Shown piece by piece: positions 54,969 through 64,000 of a stretch of DNA of 64,000 nt (the stretch's first letter is position 1; every line of letters begins with the position of its first letter). The notes beneath the pieces are model-generated. The model searched no databases, had not been told where the DNA came from, and was given only the letters and a program-made list of their open reading frames with translations. The translations under genes and the position numbers were made by a program. Origin of the DNA: Leptospira congkakensis (GTDB taxonomy: Bacteria > Spirochaetota > Leptospiria > Leptospirales > Leptospiraceae); the NCBI RefSeq assembly GCF_004770265.1, contig NZ_RQGQ01000016.1, positions 186,001-250,000 on the forward strand, read 5' to 3'.

Positions 54969-55886
54969 ATGGGCACAAAAAACAGCAGGTTTTCTTTGGT
55001 TTCATTGCCACTGGGCTTTCTATTCTTCCTGCTTGGCTTTAGTTTGATCGGCTGTGACTATCTCAAGTCACTTACCGAATCCAAATACCGCAAACGAATT
55101 GGCGGGGAACTGCCTTCCGAAAAAGACATCGTCAATTGGAAAGAAAAGTTGGCTTTGGAAGAGGCTGAAATTGAAGAGATGGAAAAACGGATTCGTAAAA
55201 TGGTCCAAAAGTCCAACCAATCAGCAGCCCTTTCTTGGAAAATTGCACGTGCTTATATGCGTGCTGGTTCTTCTGATTTGGGTGTCCGTTATTATGAAGA
55301 GTCCATTGCAGAAAATCTTCCCAATTCCAAACAAGGTGGATTTGAAATCCATTCCTATGAATCGGCTTTACCATTTTTTGAAAAAGCCATCCAGTCCGGT
55401 AAGTTAGATAAGCAGTTGTTATATGAAACTGCTGTTGCTTATGCCAATGCCTCGAAAGATATGGGTTGGGAACCGGTCAGACGAAATCGCGCAATTGGGT
55501 TATTCAAACAATTATCAAAATTGGACAAAGAAGATTCTCGGTTTCCATTTCAGTTGGCTCTCATTTATTTCGATTCTTCTTTGAAGGATGAGGCATGGAA
55601 TGGAAAACTTTCTAACGGTTATGATGAAGTAGAAAATGCATTTTCACTTTTAGATCAAATCCTTCGCAAAGAACCGTATAATGTTCCAACTAGGTTTGCT
55701 AAGGCTAATTTTTTATACCAAGTGGGAAAATCAAATTTGGCCTATGATGAATATACTCGAATCAAATCGATTTTAGAAGAGATGAAAGAAAAAGGGACCA
55801 TCCGCGAATCTTTGGAAGAAAATTCTTCTTATCGAAATGTCATTAAAAATTTAAACCAATTGGCGGCCCAAAACAAATCAAATTGA
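54969..55886 (+). CDS. TPR-containing lipoprotein
   Basis: A 305-residue protein with lipobox F-S-L-I-G-C (Cys29). After a charged coiled-coil stretch (60-80), helical repeats follow: A-L-S-W-K-I-A-R-A-Y, A-L-P-F-F-E-K-A-I, L-L-Y-E-T-A-V-A-Y and F-A-K-A-N-F-L-Y-Q-V, consistent with four or more TPRs. It may be a scaffold on the periplasmic face. It precedes dprA by 11 bases. Confidence 0.8.
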   Translation: MGTKNSRFSLVSLPLGFLFFLLGFSLIGCDYLKSLTESKYRKRIGGELPSEKDIVNWKEKLALEEAEIEEMEKRIRKMVQKSNQSAALSWKIARAYMRAGSSDLGVRYYEESIAENLPNSKQGGFEIHSYESALPFFEKAIQSGKLDKQLLYETAVAYANASKDMGWEPVRRNRAIGLFKQLSKLDKEDSRFPFQLALIYFDSSLKDEAWNGKLSNGYDEVENAFSLLDQILRKEPYNVPTRFAKANFLYQVGKSNLAYDEYTRIKSILEEMKEKGTIRESLEENSSYRNVIKNLNQLAAQNKSN

Positions 55887-55897
55887 CCTCATAAATT

Positions 55898-56824
55898 GTG
55901 GTAGTTTCGATTTTGGGTCACCCGCGGATTTCGTCCTTTCTTCGTAGAACAAAGATTTGGCGTAATTTCACTCAGTTTTCGGAACTATATACAGCTCTCC
56001 CCAATTATTTTGAAGAGAACTTTTGGAACCAATGTTTGGATGAATGTATCCAATGGGAAAAAACAAAAGATCCAAATTGGAAACTGATTAGTTTTTTTGA
56101 TCCAGGTTACCCGAAGAATTTAAAAGAAATTTATGATCCTCCTTTTGTTTTTGCCTGTTTGGGAAATCTCCAGTTATTACAGTTTCATTTGGTCGCGATT
56201 GTAGGAACAAGAAAATCCTCACCAGTTTCTGTTTCTGCCACGGACCAATTAGTCAAACAACTATCGGTAAACAAGAATTTGGCGATTGTGTCCGGTATGG
56301 CACTTGGAATTGACCGTAAGGCTTTTCTTTCTGCTTTGGACAACGGAGTTCCCGTGATTGGAGTCCTCGGAACCACTTTAGGAATGGAATACCCACCAGG
56401 AAACCGAGACCTTTATAAACGAATCAAAGAAGATCCAAACCAACTTTTACTGACTGAATTTTTATTAAAAACGGAACCTGCCAAATGGACTTTTCCTAAA
56501 CGAAATCGAGTTATTTCTGGTCTTGCAGAAAGGATCTACATTATGGAGTCCGGGCGAAAGTCAGGAACCATTTCGACTGCTTACAGTGCTATGGAACAAA
56601 ACCGTGAGATTTTTGTTTTTGATCATCCTAAACAATTTGATAACGAAGGCGGAAAGTTACTCATCCGACAGGGTGCACAAAAGTTATTCGGCGAAATGGA
56701 AATCAAAAAAGAAGAATTGGAATTGCTGGGTATCGAAATGAGTTATGAAGAATGGAACGAAAAACGAACCATCCCTTCTGGAATTCGAAGAGATGGTGGT
56801 TGGGATTTAGATTTTACCCTTTAA
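55898..56824 (+). CDS. dprA: DNA-processing protein DprA/Smf
   Basis: A 308-residue Rossmann-like DprA. V-A-I-V-G-T-R-K-S-S opens the fold, I-V-S-G-M-A-L-G-I-D-R-K-A-F is the single-stranded DNA-binding core, and P-K-R-N-R-V-I-S-G-L and S-G-T-I-S-T-A follow. DprA loads RecA on incoming single strands during uptake. The C-terminal winged helix of some members is absent or very short. The start is GTG 55898. The 3' end overlaps the convergent exchanger gene by 11 bases. Confidence 0.92.
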   Translation: MVVSILGHPRISSFLRRTKIWRNFTQFSELYTALPNYFEENFWNQCLDECIQWEKTKDPNWKLISFFDPGYPKNLKEIYDPPFVFACLGNLQLLQFHLVAIVGTRKSSPVSVSATDQLVKQLSVNKNLAIVSGMALGIDRKAFLSALDNGVPVIGVLGTTLGMEYPPGNRDLYKRIKEDPNQLLLTEFLLKTEPAKWTFPKRNRVISGLAERIYIMESGRKSGTISTAYSAMEQNREIFVFDHPKQFDNEGGKLLIRQGAQKLFGEMEIKKEELELLGIEMSYEEWNEKRTIPSGIRRDGGWDLDFTL

Positions 56825-57848
56825 AAACAAATCCAGCGAGTGTTGCTATGATATAAATGAAGAGTAAAAAAACACCAAATGGTCGTTTGATTTTATCTTT
56901 AGAAAAAACAATTCCTAAACGAAAAAGCACGAGAACGATGAGCATCGAAGGGAAGTAGAATGTAAAAAAACTAACGGGAGCTTCAAGGCCATTTCTTGTA
57001 ACGGCCGCGGCAGCACCCGAAACAAAAAGAACATTCAAAATATCGGCTCCAATGATGTTACCAACAGCAAGTTCGGAATGTCCGCGACGAGAAGCTTGGA
57101 TGGCAGTCACTAGTTCAGGAAGAGAAGTTCCAAAAGCAACGAGTGTCGCCCCAATGATAGAGTCTGGAATCGATAGACGAACGGCTGTTTCTTGGACAGA
57201 AGGGATTAAAACTTTCGAAGATAGGATCACCAAACTAATGGCAGCTAAAAGTTTTAAGAAAATAATCCAAAAAGGGGATTCGTCATATTCTGTTGTAGCG
57301 TCAATTCCTGCTTCCACTTCCCCTGGTTTCGAACGAGACCAACGAATGCTTAAATAAATATAAACAGCAAGAAGTAGTAAAAATACAAATCCAGTTCCTT
57401 GATCAATTCGGCCACCAGTTGAAAAAACAGAAGTTAGGTTGGACCAAGGAAGGGCTGCAAACACAAGTAAAAATCCAGAAAGGACTTGGATCCAACCTTG
57501 GCGATTCACGAGTCGTTTGTCAATGTCAGGTGGAGAAATTAAGATAGCAATTCCCAGAATCAGTCCTGTATCACAGATGATGGAACCAACGGCATTTCCG
57601 AGCGCAATTCCAGGATTTCCATCCAAAGCAGAAAGGACAGAAACCGAAACTTCGGGAAGGGTTGTACCTAAACTCACAATGGTGGCCCCAATGATCATCT
57701 TGGGAACTCCCCACCTTGCGGAAAGGGAAACTGCCTCATCGACTAGTACATCAGCGGCTTTGCCCAAAACGAGGATGGAACCAACGATGATGAGTAAAAG
57801 AACTGGTAAGGGAAGGGTTTGAAAAGTTGCAGTAAGAAATGCATCCAT
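56814..57848 (-). CDS. Calcium/sodium antiporter (CaCA family, YrbG-like)
   Basis: A 344-residue membrane protein with two homologous halves. Each contains an alpha repeat: G-A-T-I-V-S-L-G-T-T-L-P-E in the first and G-A-T-L-V-A-F-G-T-S-L-P-E in the second, followed by G-N-A-V-G-S and G-N-I-I-G-A-D respectively. The glutamates of the P-E motifs bind the cation. About ten helices. It probably exchanges Ca or Na ions across the inner membrane. Confidence 0.92.
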   Translation of the reverse strand: MDAFLTATFQTLPLPVLLLIIVGSILVLGKAADVLVDEAVSLSARWGVPKMIIGATIVSLGTTLPEVSVSVLSALDGNPGIALGNAVGSIICDTGLILGIAILISPPDIDKRLVNRQGWIQVLSGFLLVFAALPWSNLTSVFSTGGRIDQGTGFVFLLLLAVYIYLSIRWSRSKPGEVEAGIDATTEYDESPFWIIFLKLLAAISLVILSSKVLIPSVQETAVRLSIPDSIIGATLVAFGTSLPELVTAIQASRRGHSELAVGNIIGADILNVLFVSGAAAAVTRNGLEAPVSFFTFYFPSMLIVLVLFRLGIVFSKDKIKRPFGVFLLFIYIIATLAGFVFKG

Positions 57849-57864
57849 GGATAAAGGTCAGAAT

Positions 57865-58488
57865 ATGGAAAACTTCATCCGACTGCGACTCTTTCTTTGG
57901 GTAGGGACCCTCGGATTTTTTTCTCCGGTACTCGGAGAACCACGATTGCCCAAGGAACCAAACCTTCCTTCCATTCCCTTAGAAGAATCCAAAGAACCAA
58001 GAAATGCCCGTGGAGACAAAGATACATCTGAATCGAAAGTCCTGAATCTCACCCTTTGCGATGGAAGAACCGTTCGCGGCGAGTCATCTAGCGGAAGTCA
58101 GTCGATGGCCTTCGAACATTCTAAAGACGGAATTTTATACAAAAAAAAGCTGAATGTGAACGAACTGGATTCGGTGCGGATTGATTCTTGGGAACTAAAA
58201 CAAAAACGAGAAGAAAAAAAAGGAATCACCTATGAAGTAGTTCCCAAAAAAATTCGGATTCGCACTCGGAATGGGGAAGTGTTTTATAAAGAAACGGGTG
58301 TTTCCGATTTAAAACTACTAAACATAGAGATTAAAAACAACAATGGTGAGACCACACTTTTTTCCTATTGGGTGGATTTGAAATACCCGGATGGAAAATG
58401 GTATTCTGGATTGCCGGCTTTAAAACATGACCAAGGAATGAGGGAAGACTGTTTGAAAGATGTTGTGAAGATGATTGAATGGGAGTGA
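57865..58488 (+). CDS. Exported protein of unknown function
   Basis: About 207 residues if translation begins at ATG 57865 (an upstream ATG at 57847 overlaps the divergent exchanger start). The N-terminus is a signal peptide ending near V-L-G-E. A proline/glutamate-rich stretch follows, then a beta-rich part with T-L-C-D-G-R-T-V-R-G and I-R-I-R-T-R-N-G-E-V-F. Cysteines in the mature part may pair. It is followed by a strong terminator. Confidence 0.68.
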   Translation: MENFIRLRLFLWVGTLGFFSPVLGEPRLPKEPNLPSIPLEESKEPRNARGDKDTSESKVLNLTLCDGRTVRGESSSGSQSMAFEHSKDGILYKKKLNVNELDSVRIDSWELKQKREEKKGITYEVVPKKIRIRTRNGEVFYKETGVSDLKLLNIEIKNNNGETTLFSYWVDLKYPDGKWYSGLPALKHDQGMREDCLKDVVKMIEWE

Positions 58489-58498
58489 AGATCTGAGT

Positions 58499-58535
58499 AC
58501 CAATACCAAGTGGTTTTTGCCTTCCTGGTATTGGT
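58499..58535 (+). terminator. Terminator after the exported protein gene
   Basis: ACCAATACCA (58499-58508) pairs perfectly with TGGTATTGGT (58526-58535) around a 17-base loop; AT-rich sequence with a run of eight T follows (from about 58546). It separates the gene from the convergent decarboxylase and may work for both. Confidence 0.75.
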
Positions 58536-58551
58536 TCATTTAGAATTTTTT

Positions 58552-60825
58552 TTATTCGGATACACAATCTATATAATAAGTCACGTGTCCTGATTCTGAT
58601 TTTTCTTCCACGAGACCGTGGATATCTGTTTCAAAACCTGGGAACTTCGAGTTGAACTCACGTGCAAATTGTAAGTAACGAATGATGGTCATGTTGAACT
58701 TTTCCCCCGGAATCAGAAGTGGAATTCCTGGAGGATAGGGTGTTAATAACACAGAAGTAATCCTTCCTTCTAATTCATCAATCGGAACACGTTCAATGTC
58801 ACGGTGTGCCATTTTAGAAAATGCTTCCGAAGGTTTCATTGCAGGAATCATCGGACTAAGATACATCTCTGTTGTTAGGTGAGAAATGTTGTTTGCCCGA
58901 TACACTTCATGCATGGATTGGCAAAGATCTCTAAGTCCAATTCGATCATACTTTGGATACGTAGTAGCAAATTTTGGCATCACACGCCAAAGTGGTTGGT
59001 TCGAATCATAATCATCTTTGAACTGTTGTAATTCGGTTACCATTGTGTTCCATCTACCTTTGGTGATTCCAATGGTGAACATGATAAAGAAACTATAAAG
59101 TCCTGTTTTTTCGACGATGATTCCGTGTTCTGCTAAGTATTTGGTGAGAATGAGAGCTGGGATTCCCCAATCAGCAAATTCTCCTTCCACACTCATACCA
59201 GGAGTGATAACCGTTGCTTTGATCGGATCCAACATATTGAATCCTTCTGCAATGTCACCAAACCCGTGCCAACGGTCATTGGCTTTCAGAATCCATTCGT
59301 CCCTTTCACCAGCACCTTCTTCAATAAGAGCTTCCGGTCCCCAAACACTAAACCACCAATCTTCTTCGAGTTCTAAATCCACTTTCCGCATGGCGCGCCG
59401 GAAATCGAGGGCCTCTTCAATGGATTCTTCCACAAGGGCATTTCCACCAGGAGCTTCCATCATAGCCGCTGCCACATCACAAGAAGCAATGATCGCGTAT
59501 TGTGGACTTGTACTTGTATGCATTAAAAAGGCTTCGTTGAATAGGTTTCTATCCAAAGTTTCTTTTTCACTGTTTTGCACAAGGATCTGGCTTGCTTGGG
59601 AAAGACCGGCAAGAAGTTTGTGTGTGGACTGAGTGGCAAAGATCATACTTTCTTTCGGACGAGGTCTGTCTGATCCAATGGCATGCATTCCTGCATAGAA
59701 TCTATGAAAGGATGCATGTGGAAGCCAAGCTTCATCAAAGTGGAGAGTCGAAATTTTACCATCTAACTCAGATTTGATGTCTTCCACATTGTATAAAATT
59801 CCATCATAAGTACTTTGTGTGATGGTGAGGATTCGTGGATTTCCTTTCACGTGTTTGGCAAATGGATGTTCTGCGATTTTTTTCTGAATGTTTTCCCATT
59901 TGAATTCGGATTTAGGAATGGGTCCAATGATTCCAAAGTGATTTCTCGTTGGCATAAGAAATACCGGAATGGCTCCCGTCATTGTAATGGCATGAAGGAT
60001 ACTTTTATGGCAGTTTCGATCAACAATCACAACGTCACCTGGTGCTACTGTACTATGCCAAACAATTTTATTGGAAGTAGATGTTCCGTTCGTCACAAAA
60101 TACAAACTATCACATTGAAAAATCCGTGCTGCGTTTCTTTCGCTGGCAGAAATGGGGCCAGTATGGTCGAGAAGTTGTCCGAGTTCATCTACCGCATTAC
60201 AAACGTCAGCTCGAAGCATGTTCTCACCAAAAAATTGGTGAAACATTTGGCCTACAGGACTTTTTAAAAAGGCAACTCCACCCGAGTGACCAGGGCAGTG
60301 CCAACTATAACTTCCATCATGTGCGTATTGAGTTAAGGCACGAAAAAAAGGAGGAGGTAAACTATCTAAGTAAGATTTTACTTCTCTATGAATCGCTCGA
60401 GCCATAAACTCAGGTGTGTCTTCAAACATATGAATGAAGCCATGTAATTCTTTTAAAATACTGTTGGGGATATGGCGACTAGTTCTTGTTTCCCCATAAA
60501 GAAACAACGGTATGTCGGCGTTTCGATGACGCACTTGCGTAACAAAATCTTTGAGTTGGCGGAGAGCATCCGGAACTTCACCCTCTGTTTCTGGAGTGAA
60601 CTCTTCATCGTCGATGGAGAGGATGAATCCACAAGCCCGACTCTGTTGTTGCACAAAACTTGTTAAATCTCCGTAACTGGTAACTCCCAGCACCTCAATC
60701 CCTTCACCTTCTAGGGCCTTTGCAATAGCTCGAATGCCAAGACCACTGGCATTTTCGGAACGAAAATCTTCATCGATGATGATGATAGGAAATTGTACGA
60801 TACCGTTTTGATACATCAACTCCAT
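58552..60825 (-). CDS. Orn/Lys/Arg decarboxylase, AdiA/LdcI type
   Basis: A 757-residue PLP enzyme of fold type I. The N-terminal wing domain (about 1-150) starts with I-I-I-I-D-E-D-F. The PLP lysine is K403 in A-T-Q-S-T-H-K-L-L-A-G; H-F-D-E-A-W and C-P-G-H-S-G-G are the cofactor-binding partners. D-R-W-H-G-F-G-D is nearer to arginine decarboxylase AdiA than to lysine decarboxylase, but the substrate is not proven. Such enzymes consume a proton, giving acid resistance, or make agmatine for polyamines. No antiporter gene is adjacent. It is the last gene of the avtA run. Confidence 0.88.
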   Translation of the reverse strand: MELMYQNGIVQFPIIIIDEDFRSENASGLGIRAIAKALEGEGIEVLGVTSYGDLTSFVQQQSRACGFILSIDDEEFTPETEGEVPDALRQLKDFVTQVRHRNADIPLFLYGETRTSRHIPNSILKELHGFIHMFEDTPEFMARAIHREVKSYLDSLPPPFFRALTQYAHDGSYSWHCPGHSGGVAFLKSPVGQMFHQFFGENMLRADVCNAVDELGQLLDHTGPISASERNAARIFQCDSLYFVTNGTSTSNKIVWHSTVAPGDVVIVDRNCHKSILHAITMTGAIPVFLMPTRNHFGIIGPIPKSEFKWENIQKKIAEHPFAKHVKGNPRILTITQSTYDGILYNVEDIKSELDGKISTLHFDEAWLPHASFHRFYAGMHAIGSDRPRPKESMIFATQSTHKLLAGLSQASQILVQNSEKETLDRNLFNEAFLMHTSTSPQYAIIASCDVAAAMMEAPGGNALVEESIEEALDFRRAMRKVDLELEEDWWFSVWGPEALIEEGAGERDEWILKANDRWHGFGDIAEGFNMLDPIKATVITPGMSVEGEFADWGIPALILTKYLAEHGIIVEKTGLYSFFIMFTIGITKGRWNTMVTELQQFKDDYDSNQPLWRVMPKFATTYPKYDRIGLRDLCQSMHEVYRANNISHLTTEMYLSPMIPAMKPSEAFSKMAHRDIERVPIDELEGRITSVLLTPYPPGIPLLIPGEKFNMTIIRYLQFAREFNSKFPGFETDIHGLVEEKSESGHVTYYIDCVSE

Positions 60826-60864
60826 AGGAGGAGTGACCCGTAGGGAATCAAATGATTTTAGTTT

Positions 60865-63183
60865 CTAGACTCGTTTTTTCGGAAGGTATTTATAATACTC
60901 CATCTCAACTGTGTTGATGAGATAGGTGTAGTATTTTACTAATTTTTTATCGAACTTCTTTTTGTTCATTTCTTCTCTGTAGTGGTCAGCAAGTTGGCCA
61001 CGAAAGAGTGCGGATTTCATATCATTGCGGTTGATGAGAATTGTGTTCGGAAGATCCCGAATGGCAACATCGTCTGGAATGAGGATTGTGGAAACTGACT
61101 GCAAAACGGCGTATTCTACGGTGGAAGCCACTTTGTCGTCATCCTTTTCTTTTCCAAGAGTCATGTTGTTGCGTTTGATATTGTCCAAGTTTTCGTAGAT
61201 CCGTGAACGTAAGGACTTAGGATCCAAAACTTTGTCGGTGATTTTGTTGAATCGTTTGGGAAATACGAAGTTATCTGCGGCTTTGTAGATATGAGAAAGT
61301 TTTTCTTCTTTTTTGTTTGTTTCTGCTTCATCTTCATAGGAAGAAGTGGAACCTGAATTGTAAGTTGGTTTTCCCCAATCGCCGACTCCAGAAAACTTTC
61401 CAGAATTTTTGATATCTTCTCTGATCTCTTCTGTAGATTTTTCTCGGAAGTAGATGGCGGCCATAAATCCAATCACTACAGAAAAGGGCACACCAAAAAA
61501 AATAGGCATCGCCGAACGAAGGTAATATGCTCCCGTGATAAAGATCATTGTACTAACAATAAATGCTAAAATTCCGGGAACTACATTGAATCTAGAACGA
61601 ATTTCATTGGAACGTTCGCGCTCCAATTCTTCCACTTCCATGTTTTTGACATCGGCATTCAGTTTGGCGATTAACTCGGGTTTTAGTTTGTTATTGAGTT
61701 CTGGATGTTTGGGATTGGATAGTTTATGATTGATGATTTTTGCATATCCCAATTGTTTTTTATACTCGGGATTGGTTCTACCTTCAAATGCTAGTTTGTG
61801 GATGACCGCAGCCATATAACCATGATCCACTACATAATAAACTGACCTTCCATCGGGAAGTTTTTCTTCATGATAGGAATGATCAGAAAATACATCGTCT
61901 TTCAAACGTTTGATGTATTCGTTTGCTTTCTCTTCCGAAGTAATTCCTGCCTTTGCTACTTCTTCTTCAAAATCAATTCGGAGTAATGTGTTATGGTTTT
62001 TTGTATGTTCTGGGATTCGAGAGATAACAGCATTTTTAACAGTGCCATAAATATTATCATCCTTACGCGTAAGAACAGATCCTTTTTCTTCCGAAAGCCG
62101 TTTTAAAATTTTGACACTTAGATCGATGGTTTCTTTGATCGAAAGTGATTTGTTTCCTTTTTCTGTGGGATAAGGAAAGTTTTCGATGATCGATAAAAAC
62201 TTTTTCACTTCTTCTTCTGGATTCATTTTAGAATCAGCGGAAGAAAATTTTGGTTTGGATATATAATCGCTAAAAGTTGCCAGGAAAGATTCATACTTCG
62301 CATCTTTTGCAAGTTTTGTGAGTTGGTCTTTTGTAAAATGTTCCAATCCATTCATGTGAGCAAGAATTTGGTTCACAACTTCTGGCAATCGTTTGAAACT
62401 TCCATCGGGTAGGATGTTCAGTTCATCGATGACAATATGATAGTCAGTAAGAATCGAGAGTGCTAAATTTTGTTCTCTTGCAAAAGCAGTGAAGTCTTGG
62501 AGAAAATCTGGCATAGGGATGTAAGGTAAATTTCCAAATCCCTTTCGAACCAGTGATGAAATTTCTGCTTCGAGAGAACCAAGTTTTGGATACAACCAAG
62601 TGTTCCCTTCTTTGTTTTTTTGTAAGAGGAGAGTGCCTGGATTTTCATCGTCCCAGTTCCTTCCTTTTTTGCCACGGTTCTCGAGTAACACTTTGATGAG
62701 TTCTTGTGAAAAACGAAAACATGCCTGTCTATAAGGTTGAGTGTCCGTTTTGTTTTCGTTTTGCGGAGCCACGAGAGCAATTTTAGAAGAGATTTTGCTA
62801 CCAGTACGAATGAGATAAGGATAGGCATAGGCTGCTCTATTTTGGCCACGATGGTCTATGTCTAAAATTTGACGGAGTGCATGGTAGATAGAATTTTCGG
62901 AACGACCTTGGGCACCAAGGTTTGTATACTTACCGAGTGCTTCCGGAAGTTTGTCCACGGTCATTAAGTAAGATGCGTGTTTTTCTTTACTGCCGTGTTT
63001 TTCTACACGTTTGTGCCAGTCTTTGAGTTCATCTAAGATACAACGTGCTGTGGGTGTGAGGCTACCAACAGAGTCAGATAAAAAAATGTAAGACTGTGCG
63101 GATGGTCTATCAAAAGAACTTTCCTCTTTGGACGAGGGGTTCTCGACGACTGTGTCTGATAGATCAATGCTGTCTTCGCTCAT
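60865..63183 (-). CDS. 772-residue protein of unknown function with two central membrane helices
   Basis: The ATG at 63183 overlaps the avtA stop (ATGA), which fixes the start although the frame stays open upstream. The protein has no signal peptide. A long soluble N-terminal region (to about 550) contains repeated Lys/Glu-rich helices. Two helices follow, V-P-G-I-L-A-F-I-V-S-T-M-I-F-I and I-F-F-G-V-P-F-S-V-V-I-G-F-M, and then a C-terminal region with a K/E-rich low-complexity part and R-N-N-M-T-L-G-K-E-K. I do not recognise a family; it seems restricted to spirochaetes. Confidence 0.75.
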   Translation of the reverse strand: MSEDSIDLSDTVVENPSSKEESSFDRPSAQSYIFLSDSVGSLTPTARCILDELKDWHKRVEKHGSKEKHASYLMTVDKLPEALGKYTNLGAQGRSENSIYHALRQILDIDHRGQNRAAYAYPYLIRTGSKISSKIALVAPQNENKTDTQPYRQACFRFSQELIKVLLENRGKKGRNWDDENPGTLLLQKNKEGNTWLYPKLGSLEAEISSLVRKGFGNLPYIPMPDFLQDFTAFAREQNLALSILTDYHIVIDELNILPDGSFKRLPEVVNQILAHMNGLEHFTKDQLTKLAKDAKYESFLATFSDYISKPKFSSADSKMNPEEEVKKFLSIIENFPYPTEKGNKSLSIKETIDLSVKILKRLSEEKGSVLTRKDDNIYGTVKNAVISRIPEHTKNHNTLLRIDFEEEVAKAGITSEEKANEYIKRLKDDVFSDHSYHEEKLPDGRSVYYVVDHGYMAAVIHKLAFEGRTNPEYKKQLGYAKIINHKLSNPKHPELNNKLKPELIAKLNADVKNMEVEELERERSNEIRSRFNVVPGILAFIVSTMIFITGAYYLRSAMPIFFGVPFSVVIGFMAAIYFREKSTEEIREDIKNSGKFSGVGDWGKPTYNSGSTSSYEDEAETNKKEEKLSHIYKAADNFVFPKRFNKITDKVLDPKSLRSRIYENLDNIKRNNMTLGKEKDDDKVASTVEYAVLQSVSTILIPDDVAIRDLPNTILINRNDMKSALFRGQLADHYREEMNKKKFDKKLVKYYTYLINTVEMEYYKYLPKKRV

Positions 63184-64000
63184 TTGGATTTCGCCTGGTG
63201 AGAAGCCACAATTTCTGAAAGGATATGGGCTCCCCTGGCTAATTCTTCTTCTGGACGACAATATGTCAAACGTATGCAATCTTGTGTATGCGAAAAATCA
63301 GTGTTTAATCCCGGAAAGAAATAATGTCCTGAAACAATGAAGAGCCGTTTATCTTTACAAAGGTGATAAAGTTTGTGGTTGGATACAGAAAGATTAGGAA
63401 AACGAATCCAAAGAAAAAATCCACCCATTGGATCATGGATTTCATATTCGATTCCCTGTTTTTGGAATTCCGATTCAAAAATGGCAATCGCTAGTTCTCT
63501 TTTTTTATCATAAAACGGACGTAAGATGTTTTTTGCGAGGTTGGGAAGGATGTCCTTACGAAAGAGAATGTCCATCATATAAACACCTAGGTTTCCTACG
63601 GCAAGATTCCCTACAGCAGCATAAGAAGATAGCGTTTCGATAGTTTCTGGATTCGATACGATGATCCCCAAACGCACACCCGGTAGTCCAATTTTGGAGA
63701 AACTGAGTGAAAGAGTCCTGCCTTCCTTGTAATGGATCGGTTCTTCCGAACCAATCAAATTGGGAAAAGGATTTCCATAAGCCAAATCAACGAGGAGTGG
63801 AAGATTTTGTTTTTTCGTTTTTTCTTCCATCCATTCGATGTCAGCATTTGCCAAAATATTTCCTGTGGGATTTGTGGGACGAGACACGGCCACACAACCA
63901 ACTTGAGATAAATCAAAATCATTTTTATTCAATCCATATCGAAAGCGATGTTTCCCTGTGTAAATCACCTCTGGTTTTGTTGCCAGAAAAGCATTTGGTT
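63180..64000 (-). CDS. avtA: Valine-pyruvate aminotransferase AvtA (5' truncated by window)
   Basis: The frame is open to base 64000, so the start lies outside. The visible 273 residues align well with the C-terminal part of E. coli AvtA: S-R-P-T-N-P-T-G-N, D-L-A-Y-G-N-P-F-P, the PLP lysine in S-L-S-F-S-K-I-G-L-P-G-V-R, and V-S-G-H-Y-F-F-P-G with H-T-Q-D-C-I-R-L-T-Y. It swaps amino groups between valine and pyruvate/alanine, with 2-oxoisovalerate as product. The stop overlaps the next gene. Confidence 0.88.
   Translation of the reverse strand, partial: PNAFLATKPEVIYTGKHRFRYGLNKNDFDLSQVGCVAVSRPTNPTGNILANADIEWMEEKTKKQNLPLLVDLAYGNPFPNLIGSEEPIHYKEGRTLSLSFSKIGLPGVRLGIIVSNPETIETLSSYAAVGNLAVGNLGVYMMDILFRKDILPNLAKNILRPFYDKKRELAIAIFESEFQKQGIEYEIHDPMGGFFLWIRFPNLSVSNHKLYHLCKDKRLFIVSGHYFFPGLNTDFSHTQDCIRLTYCRPEEELARGAHILSEIVASHQAKSK

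Noticed and set aside
63184..63279. Extra 32 N-terminal residues of the 772-residue protein
   Set aside because: They overlap avtA out of frame; the ATGA junction supports ATG 63183.

Overview
The window is a piece of chromosome from a spirochaete, almost certainly a Leptospira. By eye its G+C is near 40%, which fits the saprophytic (L. biflexa-like) species better than the pathogens; this species-level guess is an inference. The grounds for Leptospira are the many short lipoproteins with relaxed spirochaetal lipoboxes, an LpxD, a haem oxygenase, several proteins with no clear family outside the genus, and tight runs of genes joined by ATGA overlaps.

Layout. 1-3000: the 3' part of a class A penicillin-binding protein followed by two exported proteins. 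3009-5000: an accessory patch with a DUF4345 membrane protein, a 49-residue lipoprotein-like ORF, an MNT/HEPN toxin-antitoxin pair, a GC-rich non-coding block that shares sequence with tRNA-Tyr, and tRNA-Tyr and tRNA-Thr. 5050-8164: a membrane protein, an N-terminal half transketolase, a SirB1-like protein and a polyprenyl diphosphate synthase. 8161-11100 (minus): a 7TM histidine kinase and a lipoprotein. 11186-16116 (plus): a CLC transporter joined by overlapping or near-touching genes to a retropepsin-like protease, an inactive transglutaminase with a 7TM domain, and a RimK-like ATP-grasp ligase. 16132-22900: DUF6580, MazG, LpxD, DoxX, a RibD-type reductase with a BFD-like protein, and an Atg22-type MFS transporter. 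22915-28160: WYL regulator, DUF2779 nuclease-like protein, HSL-type esterase and exported proteins.

28161-42186 is almost all minus strand: a haem oxygenase/MFS/small lipoprotein unit with a Fur-like box, a PiT-like carrier with an OlsB-like acyltransferase, an SRAP protein, and a long run hypothetical-gltX-RsbW-like-glycosyltransferase-polA-membrane protein. 42252-45770 is a divergent type II topoisomerase pair. 45917-51885 holds a serine hydrolase, two tandem DUF3015 proteins, a DUF4105/Lnb-like protein and a lipoprotein hydrolase. 51862-54918 (minus) is a rimI-SDR-DUF445-lipoprotein operon. 54969-58488 has a TPR lipoprotein, dprA, a Ca/Na exchanger and an exported protein. 58552-64000 (minus) is an avtA-unknown membrane protein-amino acid decarboxylase operon cut by the window edge.

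The best candidates for something new are the CLC/protease/7TM/ATP-grasp operon, the topoisomerase pair whose ATPase motifs and missing A-subunit C-terminal domain look more like phage T4 or eukaryotic enzymes than ordinary ParCE, the DUF3015-DUF3015-Lnb-like-hydrolase envelope cluster, and the tRNA-associated block beside the MNT/HEPN pair. No rRNA, CRISPR array, intact insertion sequence or replication origin was seen.
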